Shown here: piece after piece, positions 1 to 10,203 of the stretch | Layout: each line of letters opens with the position of its first letter | Numbering within the stretch: position 1 is the stretch's first letter | Source of the DNA: Ahrensia marina | Lineage (GTDB): Bacteria; Pseudomonadota; Alphaproteobacteria; Rhizobiales; Rhizobiaceae | DNA: 64,000 bases | Direction of reading: 5' to 3' | Assembly (NCBI RefSeq): GCF_001293565.1 | Contig: NZ_JXMU01000013.1 | Location: 85,507-149,506 of the forward strand | Notes under the pieces: model-generated | The model's database searches: none | What the model was told of the DNA's origin: nothing | Seen by the model: the letters and a program-made list of their open reading frames with translations, nothing else | Translations under genes and position numbers: made by a program

Positions 1-808
1 TGAAAGCTTGATCGCTCAAGGTGCTGATGCGCTGGTTATTTTGTCAGTTGATTCCGGTGCTGTAGGTGCTGCAGTTGATGCTGCTGCCGCTGAAGGTATT
101 CCTGTTCTTGGTTATGACCGTCTTGTTGAAGACGAGCGTGCTTTCTACCTGACTTTTGACAACAAAGGTGTGGGCCGGATTATTGCTGAAAGCGTCAAGG
201 CTGTTCAGCCTGAAGGCAACTACGCAATCATCAAAGGTGATAAAGGTGATCCGAACGCTCTCTTCCTGCTTGAAGGCATGATGGAAGTGATCGGTCCGGA
301 TGTTGAAGCCGGTAAAATTAACATCGTTGGTGAGGCTTTCACTGACGGCTGGAAGCCTGACAATGCTCAAAAGAACATGGAGCAGATTCTGACAGCCAAC
401 GACAACAATGTTGATGCGGTTCTGTCTGAGAATGACGGCATGGCAGGCGGCGTTATTGCTGCGTTGCAGGCTCAGGGTATGAATGTACCGGTTGGCGGTC
501 AGGATGGTGACCATGCAGCGCTAAACCGTGTTGCACGTGGCACACAGGTTGTATCTGTGTGGAAAGACGCACGTCAGCTTGGTAAGGCAGCCGGTAACAT
601 TGCGGCAATGCTGGCTGATGGCAAAGACATGGCTGAAATTCCGGATGCTGAAAAATGGTCAGGTGGCGCGAAGGGCGTTGAGATGAACGCTATCTTCCTT
701 GAGCCTACACCAATTACAAAAGACAACATTAGTGTTGTTATCGACGCTGGCCACATCGCTAAAGACAAAGTCTGCGAAGGCGCAATGGACGGTGTTGACG
801 GCTGCTGA
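1..808 (+). CDS. xylF: D-xylose ABC transporter substrate-binding protein XylF, 5' truncated by window edge
   Basis: Periplasmic sugar-binding protein of the xylose importer; it captures D-xylose and delivers it to XylH/XylG. The reading frame is open from base 2, so the true start, the signal peptide and roughly 70-80 residues lie left of the window; about 268 codons remain of a usual length near 340. Visible family features are the type 1 periplasmic fold segments GIPVLGYDRL, the AIIKGDKGDPNA stretch, VDAVLSENDGMAGG and VGGQDGDHAALN. The stop TGA at 806-808 is followed directly by a second in-frame stop. It is followed by xylH, xylG, xylB and xylA on the same strand, which fixes the sugar as xylose rather than another pentose. 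A strong hairpin at 839-865 separates it from xylH. Confidence 0.95.
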   Translation, partial: ESLIAQGADALVILSVDSGAVGAAVDAAAAEGIPVLGYDRLVEDERAFYLTFDNKGVGRIIAESVKAVQPEGNYAIIKGDKGDPNALFLLEGMMEVIGPDVEAGKINIVGEAFTDGWKPDNAQKNMEQILTANDNNVDAVLSENDGMAGGVIAALQAQGMNVPVGGQDGDHAALNRVARGTQVVSVWKDARQLGKAAGNIAAMLADGKDMAEIPDAEKWSGGAKGVEMNAIFLEPTPITKDNISVVIDAGHIAKDKVCEGAMDGVDGC

Positions 809-838
809 TAGCAGCGCGTTAATCTGCCTTAAATTGAC

Positions 839-865
839 AAAGTCCGCCGGCTATCGGCGGGCTTT
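839..865 (+). terminator. Stem-loop between xylF and xylH (attenuator or mRNA-stabilising hairpin)
   Basis: An 11-bp stem (839-849 with 855-865, one G-T pair) closes a 5-base loop, GC-rich in the middle with AAA/TTT at the base. It is only weakly followed by T residues, so it probably gives partial termination or protects the 3' end of xylF mRNA. That would let the binding protein be made in excess over the permease, as is common in ABC importer operons. Confidence 0.7.
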
Positions 866-958
866 GGTTCAAAAGGCGCTATACAAAAATCATAATAAAT
901 CTGAATTCTTTGATCCGCATTTTATGCGCTTGGCGATGATCCACATCGGGAGAAAGCA

Positions 959-2278
959 ATGGCAAGCCCCAATTTAGAACACTTGTCCGACGATGCACGG
1001 GCCGGACCGGTCTCACGTTTTTTGAAGGCGACTGAGATAGACAGCCGGTTGCTGGGTATGATCGGCGCTCTGGTTCTTATCTGGATCGGATTTCATCTTT
1101 ACGGCGGTATCGTCAACGGATTTGCTGCATTTATCACGCCGCGCAACTTGTGGAACCTGTCAGTACAGACATCGTCTATCGGCATTATGGCAACAGGCAT
1201 GGTGCTGGTCATTGTGACCCGGCATATTGATCTCTCCGTGGGCTCGATACTCGGTTTCGCAGCGATGATGATGGCGGTCACGCAAGTCAATATCTTGCCT
1301 GAATTTCTGGGGCTCGGTCATCCGGCAATTTGGATTATCGCAATCGCTGTCGGCTTGTTGGTCGGTATGCTTGTTGGTGCATTTCACGGCTGGTTGATTG
1401 CTTATCTAGGCATTCCGGCGTTTATCGTCACGCTTGGCGGTCTTCTGGTTTGGCGCGGCGCAACCTTCCTTACAACGCGCGGCGAAACGATTGCACCGCT
1501 TGACTCCACTTTCGCGCTGCTGGGCGGCGGTCCATACGGGGCTGTGGGGTCAACTTGGAGCTGGATACTTGGCGTGGTTGCCTGCGTTGGTATCGTGTTC
1601 ATGCTGTTGTCCGGACGCAAACAACGCAAGCGCTTTCAATTTCCACTACGTCCGGTTTGGGCCGATACGTTCCTGGGTGTCGTCGGATGCGGTGCGGTTC
1701 TCGGCTTTGTTATGCTGGTGAACTCTTACCCTTGGCCGCGCGGAATTGTACGCCAATATGCGGCGGCCAATAATATCGAGGTCCCTGACGGCGGTCTGTT
1801 CATCTCGCATGGCTTTGCAATTCCCGTATTGATTTTGATACTTGTCGGGCTGGCCATGACATTCTTGACGACACGGACGCGGTTTGGCCGATATGTGTTC
1901 GCTATTGGCGGCAATCCCGAAGCGGCAGAACTTGCAGGCATTAACACGCGCTGGGTGACGGTTAAAATCTTTGCATTGATGGGTTTTCTCTGCGGTCTTT
2001 CCGCCGTGGTTGCCAGCGCCCGATTAAACTCTGCTTCCGGTAATCTGGGAACACTGGATGAGCTATATGTGATCGCCGCTGCTGTTATCGGGGGAACTTC
2101 CTTTGCCGGCGGTATCGGAACGATCTATGGCGCCATCCTCGGTGCGGTGGTTATGCAAAGCCTTCAGGCCGGTATGGTCCTGATTGGGTTTGATGCCGCT
2201 GTCCAGCAGATCGTGGTTGGTTCAGTTCTTGTTGTCGCCGTATGGGTCGACACAATTTACCGCAAACGCGCGCAATAA
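959..2278 (+). CDS. xylH: Xylose ABC transporter permease XylH
   Basis: Inner-membrane permease of the BPD_transp_2 (ribose/xylose RbsC-like) family, forming the xylose channel with XylG. The 439-residue protein has about ten hydrophobic segments and the family stretches MATGMVLVIVTRHIDLSVGS, IPAFIVTLGGLLVWRGA, FAIGGNPEAAELAGIN and AAAVIGGTSFAGGIGT. The ATG at 959 has a GGGAGA ribosome site 6-7 bases upstream. About 150 bases with a hairpin separate it from xylF; xylG follows within 12 bases of the stop. The insertion between the central transmembrane segments, containing a basic KQRKRF stretch, is usual for XylH. Confidence 0.96.
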   Translation: MASPNLEHLSDDARAGPVSRFLKATEIDSRLLGMIGALVLIWIGFHLYGGIVNGFAAFITPRNLWNLSVQTSSIGIMATGMVLVIVTRHIDLSVGSILGFAAMMMAVTQVNILPEFLGLGHPAIWIIAIAVGLLVGMLVGAFHGWLIAYLGIPAFIVTLGGLLVWRGATFLTTRGETIAPLDSTFALLGGGPYGAVGSTWSWILGVVACVGIVFMLLSGRKQRKRFQFPLRPVWADTFLGVVGCGAVLGFVMLVNSYPWPRGIVRQYAAANNIEVPDGGLFISHGFAIPVLILILVGLAMTFLTTRTRFGRYVFAIGGNPEAAELAGINTRWVTVKIFALMGFLCGLSAVVASARLNSASGNLGTLDELYVIAAAVIGGTSFAGGIGTIYGAILGAVVMQSLQAGMVLIGFDAAVQQIVVGSVLVVAVWVDTIYRKRAQ

Positions 2279-2290
2279 GTGGGGCTAGTT

Positions 2291-3079
2291 ATGACACAGC
2301 AAGATACACAAACACCGCTTATTGATCTTCGCGATATTTCAATATCGTTTGGCGGTATCAAGGCGGTTGATCAAGCCTCCGTTGACCTGTTTCCCGGCGA
2401 AGTTGTCGCTTTGCTCGGACACAATGGCGCAGGAAAATCAACGCTCATCAAAATTCTTTCCGGCGCTTATAAGCGTGATGCCGGTGATATTTATGTGCGC
2501 GGTGAAAAGGCGACGATTGCCAACCCGCGCGATGCCAAGGATTATGGCATTGAAACAATCTATCAGACATTGGCGCTTGCCGACAATGTGGATGCCGCAG
2601 CCAATCTTTTCTTGGGACGTGAACTGCTCACACGTTGGGGAACGCTTGATGATGTCGGCATGGAAGCTGAAGCGCGCAAAGTAATGGGGCGCTTGAACCC
2701 GAACTTTCAGCGTTTCAAAGATCCGGTCAAGCAATTGTCCGGTGGTCAGCGTCAGTCTGTCGCGATCGCCCGCGCTATCCTCTTCAATGCGCGCATTTTG
2801 ATTATGGATGAGCCGACCGCGGCTCTGGGCCCGCAAGAAACGGCACAAGTCGGCGAACTGATCAAACAGCTGAAAAAAGATGGTATCGGCATATTCCTGA
2901 TCAGCCATGACATTGAAGATGTGTTTGACCTTGCTGACCGCGTTGCGGTGATGAAGAACGGCCAAATGGTCGGCAGCGCAAAAACAGGTGATGTTACCAA
3001 GGATGAAGTTCTTGGCATGATCATTTTGGGCAAATGCCCTCCCGGCGCCATCCCTGGTCCAGGCGCAATCCAAGAGTAG
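2291..3079 (+). CDS. xylG: Xylose ABC transporter ATP-binding protein XylG (single-domain type)
   Basis: ATPase that drives xylose import. Walker [10 protein letters not shown] is at residues 43-51; the signature LSGGQRQS, Walker [12 protein letters not shown] and H-loop [11 protein letters not shown] follow. At 262 residues it has one nucleotide-binding domain, unlike the about 510-residue two-domain XylG of E. coli; this short form is common in Alphaproteobacteria and would act as a homodimer. An upstream GTG at 2279 would add four residues, but the ATG at 2291 fits the family start better. Downstream, the ribosome site of xylB overlaps its stop codon, indicating translational coupling. Confidence 0.94.
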   Translation: MTQQDTQTPLIDLRDISISFGGIKAVDQASVDLFPGEVVALLGHNGAGKSTLIKILSGAYKRDAGDIYVRGEKATIANPRDAKDYGIETIYQTLALADNVDAAANLFLGRELLTRWGTLDDVGMEAEARKVMGRLNPNFQRFKDPVKQLSGGQRQSVAIARAILFNARILIMDEPTAALGPQETAQVGELIKQLKKDGIGIFLISHDIEDVFDLADRVAVMKNGQMVGSAKTGDVTKDEVLGMIILGKCPPGAIPGPGAIQE

Positions 3080-3088
3080 GAGTAACTT

Positions 3089-4525
3089 ATGCATCTGGGA
3101 TTAGACCTGGGTACGTCGAGTATAAAGGGTCTGTTGATCGATGATAATCAGGCGATTATTGCAGAAGCAACAGCACCTATGGCTGTGTCCCGCCCACAAG
3201 ATGGTTGGTCAGAACAAGACCCTGCCGAATGGGTAAGGGGCGCTGAAAGTGTACTTGCATCACTTGCCCAAAAAACTGATTTGTCAAAACTGGTTTCTAT
3301 TGGGCTTAGCGGCCATATGCATGGCGCGACCCTGATTGATAAAAACGACAACGTTCTGCGTCCATGTATTTTATGGAATGACACACGCAGCCATGTCGAA
3401 GCAGCGGAAATGGATAGCGATTCTGAATTTCGTGACGTTTCCGGCAATATTGTATTTCCCGGTTTTACCGCACCGAAAGTCGCTTGGGTAAAAAACAACG
3501 AACCGGAAATTTTCAAACAGATCGCGAAAGTTCTACTGCCTAAAGACTATTTGCGCTTGTGGCTGACAGGCGGACACGTCGCGGAAATGTCTGATGCGGC
3601 AGGCACGAGCTGGCTTGATACGGCCAAGCGTGACTGGTCGGATAATCTGCTACAAAAAACCGGCCTGACAAGAGATCAGATGCCCAGCCTAGTTGAGGGA
3701 AGTGAAGTCTCAGGCACGCTTCGTCCTGCGCTTTGTCAGCAATACGGCATCACACAAGAGGTTGTTGTTGCAGGCGGTGGCGGTGACAATGCCGCATCCG
3801 GTATTGGCGTCGGCGTTGCAAATGCCGGTGATGCATTTGTATCGCTTGGCACGTCGGGTGTGCTTTTCGCTGCCAGTGATGGCTATGCGCCCGATCCGGC
3901 GTCCGCTGTTCACACTTTTTGTCATGCATTGCCCAAAACATGGCACCAGATGGGGGTGATTTTGTCAGCGACAGATTCGCTTAACTGGTACGCAAAGTTG
4001 GTTGGTCATGACGCTGCTGCATTGACAAACGCGCTCGGTGAACTCGAAGCTCCGGCAAAGACATTGTTCATGCCATATCTTGGTGGAGAGCGCACACCGC
4101 ATAATGATGCTTCTGTACGCGGTGCCTTTATTGGTCTTGAACATGCAACTGATACGAATGCCGGAACGCGTGCAGTGCTTGAAGGCGTTGTCCACGCATT
4201 TCGCGACAGTTTTGATGCGCTTACATCGACCGGCACCAAAATCGAGCGCATTATGGCTGTAGGTGGCGGGTCCAAGTCAGCTTACTGGCTCTCTGCTTTG
4301 GCAACATCCCTACAAATGCCCATTGATGTACCTGTTGCCGGTGATTTTGGCGGTGCTTTGGGTGCTGCCCGTCTGGGCATGATGGCGGCAGGCGCGGAGC
4401 AGGACATTGTAACACGGCCTGATGTTGCCCAAACCATCGAGCCATCCCGGCAACTAGAAGGCGCTTTTGCTGATGCGCACCAGCGTTATCGCGAAGCCTA
4501 TCAATCTATAAGGAATTTGACGTGA
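3089..4525 (+). CDS. xylB: Xylulokinase
   Basis: Phosphorylates D-xylulose to D-xylulose 5-phosphate for the pentose phosphate pathway. The 478-residue protein is a full-length FGGY-family kinase: N-terminal phosphate-binding [14 protein letters not shown] at residues 3-16, the sugar-contacting SGHMHGATL segment, the second ATP-binding region [14 protein letters not shown], and [15 protein letters not shown] near the C terminus. ATG at 3089 follows a TAGGAG site that overlaps the xylG stop. It ends at a TGA that overlaps the GTG start of xylA by 4 bases. Confidence 0.97.
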   Translation: MHLGLDLGTSSIKGLLIDDNQAIIAEATAPMAVSRPQDGWSEQDPAEWVRGAESVLASLAQKTDLSKLVSIGLSGHMHGATLIDKNDNVLRPCILWNDTRSHVEAAEMDSDSEFRDVSGNIVFPGFTAPKVAWVKNNEPEIFKQIAKVLLPKDYLRLWLTGGHVAEMSDAAGTSWLDTAKRDWSDNLLQKTGLTRDQMPSLVEGSEVSGTLRPALCQQYGITQEVVVAGGGGDNAASGIGVGVANAGDAFVSLGTSGVLFAASDGYAPDPASAVHTFCHALPKTWHQMGVILSATDSLNWYAKLVGHDAAALTNALGELEAPAKTLFMPYLGGERTPHNDASVRGAFIGLEHATDTNAGTRAVLEGVVHAFRDSFDALTSTGTKIERIMAVGGGSKSAYWLSALATSLQMPIDVPVAGDFGGALGAARLGMMAAGAEQDIVTRPDVAQTIEPSRQLEGAFADAHQRYREAYQSIRNLT

Positions 4526-5829
4526 CAGATTTTTTCAATGGTATCGAAGCTGTAAAATATGAAGGCCCGGAGAGCGACAGCGAACTTTGCTTTCGCCATT
4601 ATGATCCTGATGAAATTGTTATGGGCAAACGCATGGAAGATAATCTGCGTTTCGCCGTCGCTTATTGGCATAGTTTTGCCTGGGAAGGGGGAGACCCGTT
4701 TGGTGGCCGCACATTCGACCGCCCCTGGTTTGGCAGTTCGATGGATATGGCCAAATTAAAGGCTGATGTTGCCTTCGATATGTTCAAAATTCTCGGCCAG
4801 CCATATTTCTGTTTTCACGATGCGGATATGCGCCCGGAAGGCGACAGCTTTGCTGAGAGCACACGCAATCTTGAAGATATGGTTGATTATATAGGCACCA
4901 AAATGGAAGGTGTGGATACAAAGCTGCTTTGGGGAACGGCAAATCTGTTTTCGCACCGCCGCTTTATGTCTGGTGCAGCCACAAACCCTGATCCTGACGT
5001 TTTTGCCTATTCGGCAGCGACAATCAAAACCTGCATGGATGCAACGCTGAAGCTTGGCGGCGAAAACTATGTTCTTTGGGGCGGGCGTGAAGGCTATGAA
5101 ACGCTGCTTAATACCGATCTGAAGAAGGAACGGGCGCAAGCAGGCCGCATGTTACAGATGGTCGTCGATTACAAGCATAAGATCGGCTTTAAAGGCGCTA
5201 TCCTCATCGAGCCGAAACCGCAGGAACCGACAAAGCACCAATATGATTATGACGTTGCTACCGTCTATGGTTTCCTGAAGGACTTTGGCCTTGAAAATGA
5301 AGTCCAAATGAACATCGAGCAGGGCCATGCCATCCTCGCAGGCCATTCTTTTGAGCACGAACTTGCGATGGCATCGGCGCTCGGTATTTTCGGTTCGATT
5401 GATATGAACCGGAATGATTATCAGTCAGGTTGGGACACAGACCAGTTCCCGAATAATGTTCCGGAAACAGCGCTTGCATATTATGAAGTTATCAAAGCCG
5501 GCGGCTTTAAGTCAGGTGGAACCAACTTTGATGCAAAACTGCGCCGTCAGAGCCTTGATCCGGTTGATCTTATCGCCGGCCATGTTGGCGCTATGGATGT
5601 CTGCGCCTTGGGCTTTAAGAAAGCTGCTGCGATGTTTGAGGACGGCAAATTGGAACAAGAGCGTGATGCGCGCTATGCCGGCTGGAATGAAGGCGAAGCA
5701 AAGAAAATGCTTGAAGGCGGATATTCATTGGAAGGCATAGAAGAATATGTGCGTAAAGGCGATGTGAATCCAGAGCCACGTTCAGGCAAGCAGGAGCGTT
5801 TGGAAAATCTAGTAAACCGCTACATGTAA
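4522..5829 (+). CDS. xylA: Xylose isomerase
   Basis: Interconverts D-xylose and D-xylulose, using two divalent metals in a TIM barrel. The 435-residue protein is the long class II type. Metal and substrate motifs visible include [47 protein letters not shown] and the C-terminal [16 protein letters not shown]. Translation starts at a GTG that overlaps the xylB stop in a GTGA junction, preceded by AGGAA. It is the last gene of the operon: a strong terminator begins 34 bases after the stop. No XylR-type regulator lies in the window, so control of the operon must be sought upstream. Confidence 0.97.
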   Translation: MTDFFNGIEAVKYEGPESDSELCFRHYDPDEIVMGKRMEDNLRFAVAYWHSFAWEGGDPFGGRTFDRPWFGSSMDMAKLKADVAFDMFKILGQPYFCFHDADMRPEGDSFAESTRNLEDMVDYIGTKMEGVDTKLLWGTANLFSHRRFMSGAATNPDPDVFAYSAATIKTCMDATLKLGGENYVLWGGREGYETLLNTDLKKERAQAGRMLQMVVDYKHKIGFKGAILIEPKPQEPTKHQYDYDVATVYGFLKDFGLENEVQMNIEQGHAILAGHSFEHELAMASALGIFGSIDMNRNDYQSGWDTDQFPNNVPETALAYYEVIKAGGFKSGGTNFDAKLRRQSLDPVDLIAGHVGAMDVCALGFKKAAAMFEDGKLEQERDARYAGWNEGEAKKMLEGGYSLEGIEEYVRKGDVNPEPRSGKQERLENLVNRYM

Positions 5830-5862
5830 GCATTTCGGGTATTCTAAAAATTCTAAGATGGG

Positions 5863-5899
5863 GCCGCATGAGTTGAACAAACTCTTGCGGCTTTGTTTT
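5863..5899 (+). terminator. Rho-independent terminator of the xyl operon
   Basis: GCCGCA-T-GAGTT pairs with AACTC-T-TGCGGC around a short loop (one central mismatch), followed by TTTGTTTT. It sits 34 bases after the xylA stop. The rest of the 193-base gap to the next gene shows no other clear element apart from an AGGAG ribosome site just before 6023. Confidence 0.85.
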
Positions 5900-6022
5900 G
5901 CATTTTAGCAGTTCAATTAAAGTGCGATTAACCGCGCTTCTTATCAGATAGTTCTTGGCATCCGTTCTTCAGAGTTTGTTTGGTTTTAACCGTCAGTTTG
6001 GTCAGGTGATAGGAGACGCCTC

Positions 6023-8047
6023 GTGTACCAAGCAGTAAAATCAATTCTGATGGTTGATGATGATCCCGATGATGTTTTTCTCATCCGTGAAGCGCTTAAT
6101 GATATTTCAGATGAAGAATATAGTGTTACGATCGCGAATGACCCGCTGGTTGCGCTAAAAATTCTGGAACGTAAAAATTTCGATCTGATCATGACAGATT
6201 ACCGGATGGGCGCTTACACCGGTGTTGATCTGATCAAACAAATTCGTGCTAAAGGGCTGACGACGCCGGTAATTTTTCTGACAGGTGTATCGCAGCGCGA
6301 GCTGGATGAAAAAGCGCTTGCCGCAGGTGCATCGGACTATCTCAGCAAGTCAGACATTAAGGGCCCGCTGATTGACCGGTCCATTCGTTATGCGATTGCC
6401 AATGCGCGAAGGCAGGAATTGTTTTCTTCGGTGCTTTGTAATGTGAAAGCCGCGATCTGTGTAATCGATACCGAAGGTACGCCGCAAATCTGGAATCCGG
6501 AATTTTTGGCAATTGCTAAAGCGAATTCTCCTCTTGCTGAGGACGCCGCAATTGTTGCGGATTTTTCAGCGCATGTTGAGAAAACTGAGCAAGTGGATTT
6601 GGTCGCGCAAATCAAACATGAAAAGCAACTGACGCGCCTGCCGGATGGGCGAAACGTGATTATGCTTTACGATGTTTCGGAACATTTAAGCGCGCTGCGG
6701 GAACGCGAATTGGCGGAAGAAAAAGCCGCTCATCAGGCAAAAACCTGTTTTCTTACCGGTTTGCCAAACCGCCTCGCGTTCAGTGAAAAGCTGGATAAAC
6801 TTATTCAGAATGGATGCAAGTTCAGCCTGCTTAATTTCGATTTGGACAAGTTTAAAACTTACAACGACGTCTATGGCCATCCTTTTGGCGATGCACTGTT
6901 AAAACAAGTCTCTGACGTGCTTCAACAGGTCTGCGCGGAAGGGGATTATATTGCCAGAATTGGCGGCGATGAGTTCACTGCAATCCAGATGCATGATGAA
7001 AACGACACGCATTGCGACAATCTGGAAAATCGTATACTGGCACAATTTGCCAATGAACTTATCGTTGAAGGGCGAAAGCTCAACATTGAGGTCAGTGTTG
7101 GCGTGGCAAGTTTTCCTAAACATGCACAAACCGCACAGGAGCTGTTATCGAACTCTGATATAGCAATGTATCGCGCAAAAGCCAAAGATGGCTCAAAAAT
7201 AGAATACTATGATTGCGGCTTGGATGAAGCTGTGCGCGAACAGCGCCGCCTCACCAATGATCTGCAAAAAGCGTTGCGCGAAGACGCACTGGATGTGTTT
7301 TTTCAACCTCAGTTTGATCTCAAAACGGGAAATCTGATTGGGTGTGAGGCGCTTGCGCGCTGGATACATCCAGAAGATGGTCCGATTCGCCCGGATATAT
7401 TTATCCAGATCGCTGAGGATTGCGGTCTTATTGAGGAACTTGGCAAGCTGGTTTTGCGTAAAGCATGTCTTTTGGGGAGCAAATGGCATGAAGATATCAA
7501 GGTCGCCGTCAATATCTCCGCTGTACAGGTTCGGCACACAGATCTTGTCAATGATATTCAAGCCATACTTTTTCAAACGGGATTTCCGGCAGGGCGTTTG
7601 GAGCTTGAAATAACAGAAACCGTTCTGATCGAAGATTTCGAACATGCGTTGCACGTACTGCGCGGTGTTAAAAATCTTGGAGTCGGTTTGGCTATGGATG
7701 ATTTTGGAACCGGTTTTTCATCGTTGTCGTCATTGATTTCATTCCCGTTTGATAAACTGAAAATAGACCGCTCATTCATCATGGATATGGACAAACGCGA
7801 GCAGCTAAAATCCGTTATCCGTTCATGCATCGGGTTGGGACGAAATTTAAATCTGCGTATCGTGGCCGAAGGCGTTGAGCAGGAAAGCCATATTGACTTC
7901 CTCCGCTCAGAAGGGTGCGATGAAATACAGGGTTACTTCTGCGGCAAGCCAATGCCACACCCTCATTTCATGGAGTTTATGATGAACTACGCATCTGGCC
8001 GCGCTTCAGCACAAGATGTGCTGAATATGCCCGGTAAAGTGGCCTAA
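6023..8047 (+). CDS. Response regulator with GGDEF and EAL domains (c-di-GMP turnover)
   Basis: A 674-residue signalling protein. Residues 5-120 are a receiver domain: acidic pocket DDDPDD near residue 12, phospho-acceptor D59 in MTDYRMG, and the T/K positions of VIFLTG and YLSKSD. A PAS-like linker follows to about 230. The diguanylate cyclase domain has an intact GGDEF at 314-318, and the phosphodiesterase domain has EAL at 442-444 and DDFGTGFSS from 559. Both catalytic signatures are intact, so it may make or degrade c-di-GMP. The inhibitory RxxD site expected before GGDEF reads AEGD, so product inhibition of cyclase activity is unlikely. GTG start with AGGAG seven bases upstream. No histidine kinase is adjacent. 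It ends convergently, overlapping the next gene by 4 bases. Confidence 0.93.
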   Translation: MYQAVKSILMVDDDPDDVFLIREALNDISDEEYSVTIANDPLVALKILERKNFDLIMTDYRMGAYTGVDLIKQIRAKGLTTPVIFLTGVSQRELDEKALAAGASDYLSKSDIKGPLIDRSIRYAIANARRQELFSSVLCNVKAAICVIDTEGTPQIWNPEFLAIAKANSPLAEDAAIVADFSAHVEKTEQVDLVAQIKHEKQLTRLPDGRNVIMLYDVSEHLSALRERELAEEKAAHQAKTCFLTGLPNRLAFSEKLDKLIQNGCKFSLLNFDLDKFKTYNDVYGHPFGDALLKQVSDVLQQVCAEGDYIARIGGDEFTAIQMHDENDTHCDNLENRILAQFANELIVEGRKLNIEVSVGVASFPKHAQTAQELLSNSDIAMYRAKAKDGSKIEYYDCGLDEAVREQRRLTNDLQKALREDALDVFFQPQFDLKTGNLIGCEALARWIHPEDGPIRPDIFIQIAEDCGLIEELGKLVLRKACLLGSKWHEDIKVAVNISAVQVRHTDLVNDIQAILFQTGFPAGRLELEITETVLIEDFEHALHVLRGVKNLGVGLAMDDFGTGFSSLSSLISFPFDKLKIDRSFIMDMDKREQLKSVIRSCIGLGRNLNLRIVAEGVEQESHIDFLRSEGCDEIQGYFCGKPMPHPHFMEFMMNYASGRASAQDVLNMPGKVA

Positions 8048-9264
8048 GATAAAAGCGTCTTTAAAACGAAAGACGGATCCGAGGCCATTTCGATTGTAAG
8101 CTGCGCGTTTGAAGCGAGAATACGCTTTGACATAGCGTAGGTTGCCGCATCATTCATGCAGTCAACCGCAATGAACTTGTCACCGGAAAAATAGAAATGC
8201 GAAACGCTACCTTCGCGTTTGCCCTGCCGGATAACCACATGGTCATAGCCGCGGTTAAGGCCTGCGATCTGTAGTTTCATGTCATATTGGTCCGACCAGA
8301 ACCAAGGCTCTGGATGATAAGCTTCGTTCGCACCGGCAATATTGCTCGCAACAATCGCCCCTTGATCGTGAGCATTTTGAACAGATTCCAGACGTGTAGG
8401 CTGGCCTTCAAAGGGAAGCACCGTGACATCGCCGCAGGCGTATATATCAGCATCACTCGTGCGGCCGTACTCATCCACAATGATGCCAAGGCCGGTTTTT
8501 AATTCAGCACCAACAGCCAATTCCATATTGGGCAAAATACCGATGCCGGTAATAATAATATCAGCGTCGATTACCGTGCCGTCATCCAGAACGACACCTG
8601 CACAAGCGCCGTTTCCATCATCCTTGATATTCTTCAGAATGACATTTTCCAGAACCTTAACGCCATGTTTTTCATGCAGAGCGCGAAAAGTATCGGCTGT
8701 TTCAGCACATGCAACACGCTGTAAAATGCGTGGCGCGGCTTCCAAAACGGTTACAGACAATCCCTTTTTTGAGGCTTCGGCTGCCGCTTCCAAACCAATA
8801 TAACCGCCGCCAATAACAACGAGTTTTTTGCCCGCAGCCATTTTTTCCATCAAAATATTGGCATCGCGAAGGTCGCGCATAACATGGACATTGTCGAGTT
8901 CACCGCCGATTGCCGCAGGTAGCTTGCGCGCCGACGCGCCGGTGGCCAAAACAAGTTTGTCATAGGCGATTAAGGCACCACCTTCTATTTCAAGCTGCTT
9001 GGTATCGCGATGGATTGCGGTCGCGCGCGTGCTTAAAACCAGATCGATATTATTATCAACGTACCATTCGGCCGGGCGCAAATGCAGCCGGTCAAGCGTC
9101 ATGTCACCGGACATATAGGCCTTTGACAAAGGAGGGCGTTGATAGGGTAATTCGTCTTCTGCATTGATGATCTTAATTGGACCATCAAAACTTTGCTTTC
9201 TCAAATTATCTGCAACAGAAATCGCAGCATGGCTGCCACCGACGATTATGATTTGATCTGACAA
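8044..9264 (-). CDS. FAD/NAD(P)-binding ferredoxin reductase-like oxidoreductase
   Basis: A 406-residue flavoprotein of the rhodocoxin/putidaredoxin reductase class, which passes electrons from NAD(P)H to a small ferredoxin. The N-terminal FAD Rossmann motif is slightly altered, VGGSHAAISVADNLR; the NAD motif VVIGGGYIGLEAAAEA lies near residue 150; and DADIYACGDVT is the second FAD motif. No ferredoxin or P450 partner gene adjoins it, so its partner is unknown. It is transcribed away from the cys operon end, behind a terminator at 9286-9311, so it is probably a separate unit. Its stop overlaps the stop of the GGDEF-EAL gene on the other strand by 4 bases. Confidence 0.88.
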   Translation of the reverse strand: MSDQIIIVGGSHAAISVADNLRKQSFDGPIKIINAEDELPYQRPPLSKAYMSGDMTLDRLHLRPAEWYVDNNIDLVLSTRATAIHRDTKQLEIEGGALIAYDKLVLATGASARKLPAAIGGELDNVHVMRDLRDANILMEKMAAGKKLVVIGGGYIGLEAAAEASKKGLSVTVLEAAPRILQRVACAETADTFRALHEKHGVKVLENVILKNIKDDGNGACAGVVLDDGTVIDADIIITGIGILPNMELAVGAELKTGLGIIVDEYGRTSDADIYACGDVTVLPFEGQPTRLESVQNAHDQGAIVASNIAGANEAYHPEPWFWSDQYDMKLQIAGLNRGYDHVVIRQGKREGSVSHFYFSGDKFIAVDCMNDAATYAMSKRILASNAQLTIEMASDPSFVLKTLLS

Positions 9265-9285
9265 ATTACTGTGTCCTTGAAAAGT

Positions 9286-9311
9286 AAAAGCGGCACTTGC
9301 GTACCGCTTTT
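9286..9311 (-). terminator. Terminator at the end of the cys-fpr operon
   Basis: AAAAGCGG (9286-9293) pairs with CCGCTTTT (9304-9311). On the minus strand the stem is followed by TTTTACTTTT, placing a terminator about 40 bases after the fpr stop. Confidence 0.75.
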
Positions 9312-9349
9312 CTTTATTATGTAAAAGGCACGATTATGTCACTTGAAGC

Positions 9350-10195
9350 TTATGAATTGTCCGGCTCGCCGACAAAAGCTTTTTCCACGACAAAGTGCCC
9401 GGGTTTGGAGTTTGCGCCTTCTTCCATTCCGGCAGCTTCCAGAAGCTCTTTGATTTCGATATTGAGGCCCATTGATCCGCAGATCATCACGCGGTCTTCC
9501 TCTGGGTTGAAAGCAGGTACGCCAAGATCCGTAAAAATCTCGCCGGAACGGATTTTATCGGTAACGCGGCCCATATTGTCTGATTCTTCGCGCGTCGTTG
9601 TAGGGTAATAGACAAGTTTACCTTCAACCATCTCGCCGATGAGAGGATCATTGCGAAGATTATCAACTAGCTCTTTGCCGTAAGTAAGCTCCGCATTCTC
9701 GCGGCAGGTATGCGTGAGTATGACCTGGTCGAATTTTTCATACACTTCCGGATCGCGGATAAGCGATGCAAACGGCGCGATACCCGTACCTGTCGCAAGC
9801 ATGTAAAGACGTTTGCCGGGAAGCAAAGCGTCCACAACAAGCGTGCCAACAGGCTTCGTCTTCAAGATAACCTGATCGCCGACCTGAATTTTCTGAAGCT
9901 TTGATGTCAGCGGGCCATCCGGAACCTTGATGGAATAAAATTCTAATTCTTCATCCCATGAGGGCGAAGCGATAGAATAAGCACGCAAAATCGGACGTGC
10001 AGGCTTGTCACCAACAGGCTCACCCATCAAGCCAATCATTACAAATTCACCGGAGCGAAAACGCAGCGATTGTGGCCGCGTTAAGCGGAAAGAAAACAAT
10101 CGGTCCGTGTAATGCTTTACTTCGGTCACTGTTTGTCCGTCAGGCAGCAACGCCGCCGACTTATCAGCGATGGGGGTCATATCATTCATGTTCAT
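9350..10195 (-). CDS. fpr: Ferredoxin--NADP+ reductase
   Basis: FAD enzyme exchanging electrons between NADPH and ferredoxin or flavodoxin. The 281-residue protein is the short bacterial Fpr type. It shows the FAD-binding RAYSIASPSWDEELEFYSIKV segment with RxYS, the nucleotide-binding LATGTGIAPFASLIRDP, and CGSMGLNIEIKELL near the C terminus. The final residues follow the bacterial pattern FVVEKAFV, with a few extra residues. It is the last gene of the sulfite reduction operon, eight bases after the DUF934 gene, which suggests it feeds electrons to CysI or CysH. Confidence 0.93.
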   Translation of the reverse strand: MNMNDMTPIADKSAALLPDGQTVTEVKHYTDRLFSFRLTRPQSLRFRSGEFVMIGLMGEPVGDKPARPILRAYSIASPSWDEELEFYSIKVPDGPLTSKLQKIQVGDQVILKTKPVGTLVVDALLPGKRLYMLATGTGIAPFASLIRDPEVYEKFDQVILTHTCRENAELTYGKELVDNLRNDPLIGEMVEGKLVYYPTTTREESDNMGRVTDKIRSGEIFTDLGVPAFNPEEDRVMICGSMGLNIEIKELLEAAGMEEGANSKPGHFVVEKAFVGEPDNS

Positions 10196-10203
10196 AAACT
10201 CTC

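Noticed and set aside
2438..3094. A 218-codon frame on the minus strand opposite xylG
   Set aside because: Antisense shadow of a well-supported ABC ATPase gene with no domain of its own.
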